A stretch of DNA of 43,874 nucleotides, from the NCBI GenBank assembly GCA_020056635.1, contig JAGVHI010000017.1, positions 1-43,874 on the forward strand, in the 5' to 3' direction. This document shows positions 38,896 to 43,874 of the stretch, piece after piece. This DNA is from an archaeon. Its GTDB lineage: Archaea; Micrarchaeota; Micrarchaeia; Anstonellales; Anstonellaceae. The notes under the pieces are model-generated. The model was not told where the DNA came from. It made no database searches and was given only the letters and a program-made list of their open reading frames with translations. Position numbers and translations under genes: made by a program. Each line of letters starts with the position of its first letter. Position 1 is the stretch's first letter.

Positions 38896-40079
38896 GCTGC
38901 GGTTTTTCCGCGCAGCGCCTCTTTCCCGGAACGGGTAATCCTGTAGAACACGAACTTCTTGCCCGGCGTTTCGACGCGCTCGATCAGCCCTGCCTCAACC
39001 AGCTTGTCAAGGTGCTCAAGCGTGGTGGCCTTGCTCCTGCCGACCTTTTCCGACAGGTCCGTGAGTATTTTTTCAGTGTCCGAAAGCTCAGAGAGCAATT
39101 CCGCCCTCACTTCATTTGAGAGCGCGCGGTGCACGGTCAAATCCTGCGGCTTTAGCATGATTGCAATCGCGCCTGCCGCAAGCACGAGCGCAACAATAAC
39201 GCCGAATGCGACTGTTGCAATGCCCGCCAAATCAAGCGCCCATGGCAGAGTCTCCCTCTTTCCGCTGCCATCTGCTTCTGCGCCTGACTTTTGCTGCGCT
39301 CCTACATACATGGCAGGTGCGGTAAGCGGCTCAATATTTGCATCCTGCGACTGCTCAAGCGCAGGCTGCGGGAGTGCTGGCCTTTCAGGCACCATGGTGC
39401 GAATCCCGCTGTCTGAAAAAAGCACAGAGCCGTCAGTTGCATCTATCACCACAAACGCATCAATCATCCTCGGGCGGAACTCAAGTGAAGCGTTCCTCCC
39501 GAACACATATGCAAGCTTAAACGAATCCGATTCCGGGACGTACCAATACGCAAGCACCAAATCCATGCCTGCAACATCAAGCGCCTCTCCGAATTCTGAG
39601 GCGGCTGAGGTTGCGCGAATCCTTGCCTGCTGCTCTGGAATCGAAGCTTGTGCCCTAATGGATGAAAAATCAAAATATTTGGTCCCATCACATGCTCCTC
39701 CTCCAAGCTCATTGGAAGAGACAAGCAGGCAGTTCCCCTCGAGCCTCCCGTCCCTAAAATGCGCCATGCCCTCATAGTTTTGAATCGGAATCCCCCTATA
39801 GCCCTGCCTGAAATATGCATTGACCACATCCCCTCCAGGGCAGGTTTCTCGCCTGACCGCATATACTTCGGTCACAAGCCCGTTCCCTGAAAAATCCGAG
39901 AAAGAAAGGGAATTTTTTTCAAATAGCGATTCGATGAACGCTGCCTTGTCGATAGGGGCTTCTGCCTGCGTGCAAGTGGCAAAATCAGCTTTTGTTGGCT
40001 CCTGCGCGAATGCAGGCGCAAGAAGCGCTGCTAGTGCGATTGAGAAGAGCGCCAATGCCCCAAGCCTGTTTTTTGCCAT
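38892..40079 (-). CDS. Membrane-bound winged-helix regulator with secreted sensor domain
   Basis: The 395-aa protein has a signal peptide (1-25, ending A-F-A), an outer domain of about 250 residues and a hydrophobic helix (about 283-308, VAFGVIVALVLAAGAIAIML). A cytoplasmic winged helix-turn-helix of ArsR/MarR type (about 312-392) follows: LSNEVRAELLSELSDTEKIL, then L-S-E-K-V-G-R-S-K-A-T-T-L-E-H-L-D-K-L, a wing V-E-T-P-G-K-K-F-V-F-Y-R-I. The outer part contains a few Cys and beta strands and a Q/P-rich stretch near the membrane. This is a one-component transmembrane regulator: a signal outside would control DNA binding inside. A TATA box 22-31 nt upstream supports the start. Its targets are unknown. 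Confidence 0.82.
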   Translation of the reverse strand: MAKNRLGALALFSIALAALLAPAFAQEPTKADFATCTQAEAPIDKAAFIESLFEKNSLSFSDFSGNGLVTEVYAVRRETCPGGDVVNAYFRQGYRGIPIQNYEGMAHFRDGRLEGNCLLVSSNELGGGACDGTKYFDFSSIRAQASIPEQQARIRATSAASEFGEALDVAGMDLVLAYWYVPESDSFKLAYVFGRNASLEFRPRMIDAFVVIDATDGSVLFSDSGIRTMVPERPALPQPALEQSQDANIEPLTAPAMYVGAQQKSGAEADGSGKRETLPWALDLAGIATVAFGVIVALVLAAGAIAIMLKPQDLTVHRALSNEVRAELLSELSDTEKILTDLSEKVGRSKATTLEHLDKLVEAGLIERVETPGKKFVFYRITRSGKEALRGKTAA

Positions 40080-40100
40080 GCTAAGAGAAGCGAATTGGGC

Positions 40101-40110
40101 GGATATAAAT
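40101..40110 (-). promoter_or_regulatory. TATA box for the membrane regulator
   Basis: ATTTATATCC on the minus strand, 22-31 nt before the ATG at 40079, in the gap behind the histone gene. It predicts a leaderless mRNA. Confidence 0.6.
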
Positions 40111-40130
40111 CGTTCGGTTTTTGTTTGGCT

Positions 40131-40328
40131 TTATCTCGCCAATTTGATGTCTTCCGCAGTTACTGTTTTCCTGCCCGCGTGCTTGGCGAACTTTATCGCC
40201 TTTGCGGCTATCTCGACTCCTATTTTCTCAAGCACTTCTGCAAGCTCGCGCGCGGCGTCGTCGCTCACCCTCTCGCCGCCAGCCTCCCGGATAAGGCGCT
40301 CCACAGGGGCAATTGGAAGTATTCTCAT
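40131..40328 (-). CDS. Archaeal histone
   Basis: A 65-aa HMf-type histone-fold protein that wraps DNA as dimers and longer polymers. Visible features are the short N-terminal helix with [10 protein letters not shown] (6-15), the G-G-E-R-V-S turn (17-22), the long central helix (about 24-50) with [14 protein letters not shown], and the closing [11 protein letters not shown]. The K-H-A-G-R-K and T-V-T loop are the DNA-contact signature. There is no tail. It is transcribed divergently from the Hef helicase, and the two share an intergenic region of only 38-60 nt. Confidence 0.95.
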   Translation of the reverse strand: MRILPIAPVERLIREAGGERVSDDAARELAEVLEKIGVEIAAKAIKFAKHAGRKTVTAEDIKLAR

Positions 40329-40355
40329 TTGTACCAGGGGAGAATTCTCTTGCTA

Positions 40356-40365
40356 CCTTAAAAAA
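40356..40365. promoter_or_regulatory. Shared T/A-rich promoter element between histone and helicase
   Basis: CCTTAAAAAA lies 28-37 nt before the histone ATG (reading minus). On the plus strand it lies 23-32 nt before the helicase ATG at 40388. One element may thus serve both directions, which would make the 40388 start of the helicase a leaderless alternative to 40367. Confidence 0.4.
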
Positions 40366-40366
40366 C

Positions 40367-41917
40367 ATGAACCTCGCATCTTTTTGCATGACAAAAACCG
40401 CCCCTCGCGCATTCCAGTCCGCAATAGCCGATTCCGCAATTTCGCGGGGGAACACGCTTGCTGTGCTGCCTACTGGGATAGGCAAAACGCTGATTGCCAT
40501 ACTCGTGATTGAGCGCATGATGGGCAAGGGAAGGGTGCTGTTCTTGGCCCCTACAAAGCCCCTGTGCGAGCAGCATGCGAAAACCATTGAATACGAGCTG
40601 GGGCTGGAACTGGAATCGGAATCCCTCAGGCTTGTCACTGGCGCAATCGGGGCTAAGAAAAGGGCGGAGCTTTGGAATGCAACTATTTGCGTTTCCACCC
40701 CGCAGACGGTGCGCAACGACATTGAGAAAGGGAGGATGGCAATAAACCATTCGCTCTGCGTTTTTGACGAGGCGCACCGCGCGGTTGGCAATTACGCATA
40801 TACTGGGGTGGCAGAGGCGTGCCACAAGGCAGGCACCATGGTGCTTGCGCTTACCGCATCGCCAGGCGGGAACCGGGAGCGGATCCAGGAAATAGTCGAT
40901 GCGCTAGGGGTTGCGAACATAGAAATCCGCACAACCGAGGATGAGGATGTTCGGCCCTATGTGAAGCGCACGGACATAAAATGGCTCGAGGTAAGCCTGC
41001 CAAAAGGGCATGCAGAGGCAGTTTCAATGCTTCGCGAGCTTGTGGCGCAGAGCGCGCTTGCCCTGCGCGAAATGGGCTTCTTTGCCCCTTTCAACTCAAA
41101 GAAGCACCTTGTTGCGCTGCGGGCGAAAATACTTGCGACCAAAAGCGGGGTGAAGTATGCGGCCCTTTCGCAGCATGCCACGCTATTTGGCCTGATCCAC
41201 CTGCTTGAATTGCTTGAAACGCAGGGGACTGGCGCGTTTCTTGCTTATGTGAAAAAAATGCGCGGGAAGGAGACTGTCACAAAGGCGGCAAAACGGATAC
41301 TATACGATTACCGGTTTGCGAAAATCTTGGAAATGGTCTCAAACTCGGAAGAGCACCCCAAGCTTGCGCTTCTTGTGTCCGAGATAAAAAAACTGCCAGG
41401 GAAGAAAATAATAGTGTTTGCGCAGTACCGCGACTCGGTTGCAAGGATTGTGGAGGAGCTCTCGCGCAACGGGATATCCGCAAAGCGGTTCGTCGGCAAA
41501 AAGGAGGGGGTGACTCTTGCGGAGCAGCAGGAAACAATCGGGCAGTTTAGGCGGGGTGATTTCCAGGCAATGGTCGCATCTTCCATTGGCGAGGAGGGGC
41601 TTGACATACCTCAGGTGGACACCGTGTTTTTCTTCGAGCCAGTGCCCTCGGAAATCCGCTCCATACAAAGGAGGGGCAGGACAGGGCGCGGAGAGGCTGG
41701 AAGCGTGGTGGTGCTATTCACAAAAGGCACAAGGGATGAGGCTTTCCTGCATGCGTCGCGAAGAAGGGAGCAGAAAATGGGTGCAATTGTTGGCAGGATG
41801 CAAAGCCAGCTCTCGCTGCAGAACTTGAAAAACTCTCAAGCTGAGCAGAACGCGCCAAAAACCGCACCAAAGAAGCGGACCCAGAGCAAAATAAGCGATT
41901 TCATGCGCGGCGGATGA
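40367..41917 (+). CDS. hef: Hef/FANCM-type superfamily 2 helicase lacking the nuclease domain
   Basis: The 516-aa protein covers only the helicase half of archaeal Hef, which remodels stalled replication forks. Motif I is PTGIGKT (35-41). FLAPTKPLCEQH (about 60-71), motif II DEAH (about 134-137), T-A-S-P-G near 162, the FANCM-type helical insert between the two RecA domains, and motif VI QRRGRTGRG (about 432-440) follow. Full-length euryarchaeal Hef adds an XPF-type nuclease of about 200 residues, which is absent. The C-terminus QSKISDFM resembles a PCNA-interaction (PIP) box, fitting Hef's known link to PCNA. ATG 40388 is an alternative start. Confidence 0.9.
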   Translation: MNLASFCMTKTAPRAFQSAIADSAISRGNTLAVLPTGIGKTLIAILVIERMMGKGRVLFLAPTKPLCEQHAKTIEYELGLELESESLRLVTGAIGAKKRAELWNATICVSTPQTVRNDIEKGRMAINHSLCVFDEAHRAVGNYAYTGVAEACHKAGTMVLALTASPGGNRERIQEIVDALGVANIEIRTTEDEDVRPYVKRTDIKWLEVSLPKGHAEAVSMLRELVAQSALALREMGFFAPFNSKKHLVALRAKILATKSGVKYAALSQHATLFGLIHLLELLETQGTGAFLAYVKKMRGKETVTKAAKRILYDYRFAKILEMVSNSEEHPKLALLVSEIKKLPGKKIIVFAQYRDSVARIVEELSRNGISAKRFVGKKEGVTLAEQQETIGQFRRGDFQAMVASSIGEEGLDIPQVDTVFFFEPVPSEIRSIQRRGRTGRGEAGSVVVLFTKGTRDEAFLHASRRREQKMGAIVGRMQSQLSLQNLKNSQAEQNAPKTAPKKRTQSKISDFMRGG

Positions 41918-41921
41918 ACTC

Positions 41922-41930
41922 TTTTTTATT
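41922..41930 (+). promoter_or_regulatory. TATA box for the P-type ATPase
   Basis: TTTTTTATT-type element 23-31 nt before the ATG at 41953, just behind the helicase stop. It predicts a leaderless transcript. Confidence 0.5.
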
Positions 41931-41952
41931 CTTGCCTCCCGATTCTTCCCTT

Positions 41953-43874
41953 ATGGCGCACGAATTCCATTCCATGGCTGCAAAGGACGCGCTTTCTGCT
42001 CTTAGGACTTCACCAGAAGGGCTCTCGCAGGAGGAGGCATTGCGCAGGCTTGTGGAGTTCGGGCCCAACCATGTTGAGCCAAAACAGCGGGCAACCTGGC
42101 TCTCCATCCTTTCGCGCCAGTTCAAGAGCATTCCAATTTTGCTTCTTATTGCGGCTGCGGCAATTTCGTTTGCAATCTCGCACACCCTTGACGCAATCGC
42201 GATAACGTTTGCGGTGGCGCTCTCAATCTCGTTCGGGTTTTTGCAGGAGCACAAGGCGGAGCGCGCGCTTGAGGCACTGGCAAAGCTCACAGTGCACAAG
42301 GCGCTTGCAATACGCGGCGGAAAGGACATGCTGATTGATTCAAAGGAGCTGCTGCCAGGTGACATCGTAATTGTGAAGGAGGGCGACCGCGTCCCTGCAG
42401 ACTCAAGGATAATCGAATGCGCGAACCTGCTCACTGACGAGGCGTCGCTCACCGGGGAATCGCGCAGGCAGGCAAAAGGCGTTTTGCCAGTGAAGGCAGG
42501 CACGCCGCTTGCGGAGCGCACCTCCATGGTCTATGCAGGCACAGTGGTGCTTGCAGGCGCTGCAACCTGCGTTGTTGTCAGGACAGGGGCGCGCACTGAG
42601 TTTGGGAAAATACAAAAAAGCATCTCAGCCCCGCAGGAAGGCCTAACCCCTCTCCAAAAAAAGCTTGACGATTTCGGCAAGCAAATCGGGATTGCGGGCA
42701 TACTGCTCTCAATAATATTCTTTGCAGGCGGTGTGCTCACAGGCCAGCCAATCTCATCTGTATTTGTCCTTGCGGTTGCGCTAGCGGTCGCTGCAATCCC
42801 GGAAGGGCTCCCAACAATAGTCACGCTCACGCTTGCAATCGGGATGCAGAAAATGGCAAAGCGCCACGCTGTGGTCCGAAAACTGCCTGCAGTTGAAACG
42901 CTGGGTTCCGCAACTGTGGTCTGCACAGACAAGACAGGCACGCTCACCGAGAACAAGATGTGCATCACTCGGGCGTGGGCCGCAGGGTGCACAGTCAAAT
43001 TCACCGGAACAGGGTATGATACGCGCGGGTCAGTGGCATTTGAGGGCAAGGCACAAGGCGCAGGCTGCAGGCACGACCTGGACGCGCTCTTTAGGGCAGG
43101 CTCGCTCTGCAACAGCGCGCACCTCGTGTTTGAAGGCGGCTCAGCAGTCCCTGAAATTTCCGGCGACCCGACAGAGGGTGCGATACTCGTTGCCGCGGAG
43201 AAGCTTGGAATAAGGACGCACGAACTCCATTCCTCGCAGCAGCTTGTTGCGGAAAACCCGTTTGACCCGGGCAGAAAGATGATGACTTCAATCCGAAAAG
43301 AGGGCGGGGGGTTCTTTGCATATTCGAAAGGGGCGGTCGAGTCCATCCTGCCAAAGTGCAAATTCATATTCAAGGGCGGGAAAAAATCAGCCCTCACAAT
43401 TCCCGAGCGGCGGGAAATCGAGCGGGTTTCGCGCGAGTTCTCGCGCTCTGCGCTGCGCGTGATGGCATTCTCCTGCAAGGGGCTCTCGCGCAAGCAATCA
43501 GGGAAAGTGCATGATTCTGACGAGGAAGGAATGGTCTTCCTCGGGCTTGTTGGGATGCAGGACCCTCCTCGGGGCGAGGCGGTTTCGGCGATTGCAAGGT
43601 GCAAGGAAGCCGGCATCCGAGTTGTAATGATCACCGGGGACGCGCACCCGACTGCGATGGCGATTGCAAGGCAGCTTGGGATGGTGAGCCAAGATTCCGA
43701 AGGGATGGAAGGCAAGGATGTCGATTCTCTGTCAGATGCCCAGCTTGCGCAGGCCGTTGGCAGGGTGCGCGTCTTTTCGCGCGTCAGCCCGGAGCACAAG
43801 CGGCGCATAGTCGAAGCTTTTTTGAAGAAGGGCGAAGTGGTTGCGGTCACAGGGGACGGGATAAACGATGCGCC
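41953..43874 (+). CDS. P2-type cation-transporting ATPase (partial, cut by window end)
   Basis: The frame is open from ATG 41953 to the last base (about 640 codons) and carries the landmarks of a P-type ATPase of the Ca2+/H+ group. They are an N-terminal cation-ATPase domain (EEALRRLVEFGPNHV), the actuator motif LTGES (about 166-170), the membrane site I-P-E-G-L-P (282-287), the phosphorylated Asp in DKTGT (D326), KGA near 460 and the hinge TGDGIND at the very end. P-E-G-L is typical of P2 Ca2+/Na+/K+ pumps, so a cytoplasmic-membrane Ca2+ export role is likely, but ion choice is inference. The C-terminal membrane helices lie beyond the window. Confidence 0.92.
   Translation, partial: MAHEFHSMAAKDALSALRTSPEGLSQEEALRRLVEFGPNHVEPKQRATWLSILSRQFKSIPILLLIAAAAISFAISHTLDAIAITFAVALSISFGFLQEHKAERALEALAKLTVHKALAIRGGKDMLIDSKELLPGDIVIVKEGDRVPADSRIIECANLLTDEASLTGESRRQAKGVLPVKAGTPLAERTSMVYAGTVVLAGAATCVVVRTGARTEFGKIQKSISAPQEGLTPLQKKLDDFGKQIGIAGILLSIIFFAGGVLTGQPISSVFVLAVALAVAAIPEGLPTIVTLTLAIGMQKMAKRHAVVRKLPAVETLGSATVVCTDKTGTLTENKMCITRAWAAGCTVKFTGTGYDTRGSVAFEGKAQGAGCRHDLDALFRAGSLCNSAHLVFEGGSAVPEISGDPTEGAILVAAEKLGIRTHELHSSQQLVAENPFDPGRKMMTSIRKEGGGFFAYSKGAVESILPKCKFIFKGGKKSALTIPERREIERVSREFSRSALRVMAFSCKGLSRKQSGKVHDSDEEGMVFLGLVGMQDPPRGEAVSAIARCKEAGIRVVMITGDAHPTAMAIARQLGMVSQDSEGMEGKDVDSLSDAQLAQAVGRVRVFSRVSPEHKRRIVEAFLKKGEVVAVTGDGINDA

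Noticed and set aside
42531-43850. Long minus-strand open frame opposite the P-type ATPase
   Set aside because: Its sequence is Ser/Thr/Pro-rich antisense of a clear P-type ATPase with all motifs in frame on the plus strand; it is a shadow of GC-rich codon bias.

Overview
The window comes from an archaeon. It encodes archaeal/eukaryotic-type ribosomal proteins (eS19, eL39, eL31, LX), aIF6, prefoldin alpha, a PDCD5-family protein, SRP54 and FtsY, a histone-fold protein, a Hef-type helicase and a class III signal-peptide (pilin-type) protein. TATA boxes lie 20-35 nt in front of many start codons. First genes of transcription units look leaderless, whereas internal operon genes have GGTG/GGGG-type Shine-Dalgarno sites. 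The large lineage-specific, cysteine-rich surface genes are in keeping with a DPANN-type lineage such as Micrarchaeota or Diapherotrites, but that placement is inference.

Layout. 1-7128 is a mixed region: the end of an unknown gene, a 400-aa unknown protein, a double-domain Lrp/AsnC regulator, a 38-residue His-rich microprotein, a TrmJ-like methyltransferase, FolD, a class III pilin-like Cys-rich protein and a CPA2 antiporter. Behind SRP54 (7658-8980, minus) lies a reading frame broken by a single in-frame TAG. At 9069-9210 is a tRNA gene with about 67 extra nucleotides in the anticodon region, followed by a strong stem-loop and a pyrimidine-rich tract. 9457-15246 is an information-processing operon: eS19, PDCD5, an unknown small protein, eL39, eL31, aIF6, a tRNA-binding-domain protein, LX, prefoldin alpha, FtsY and an unknown basic protein.

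15312-37118 is the striking part. A TATA-led, tightly packed eight-gene operon encodes a series of related polytopic membrane proteins that recall VirB6/TrbL only in general architecture. They share three short motifs. Several carry large cysteine-rich or CARDB-like extracellular regions. The operon ends with a 1305-aa Cys-rich lipoprotein and is followed by a separately promoted 2128-aa membrane-anchored coiled-coil protein. Together they look like one envelope-spanning machine, possibly for secretion, DNA transfer or cell-cell contact. Nothing here is a recognised ATPase or pilus subunit of a known system.

37190-43874 returns to ordinary genes. Myo-inositol-1-phosphate synthase and a CDP-alcohol phosphatidyltransferase form a likely archaetidylinositol pathway pair. 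They are followed by a membrane-bound winged-helix regulator, a histone, a nuclease-less Hef helicase, and a P2-type cation ATPase cut by the window end.
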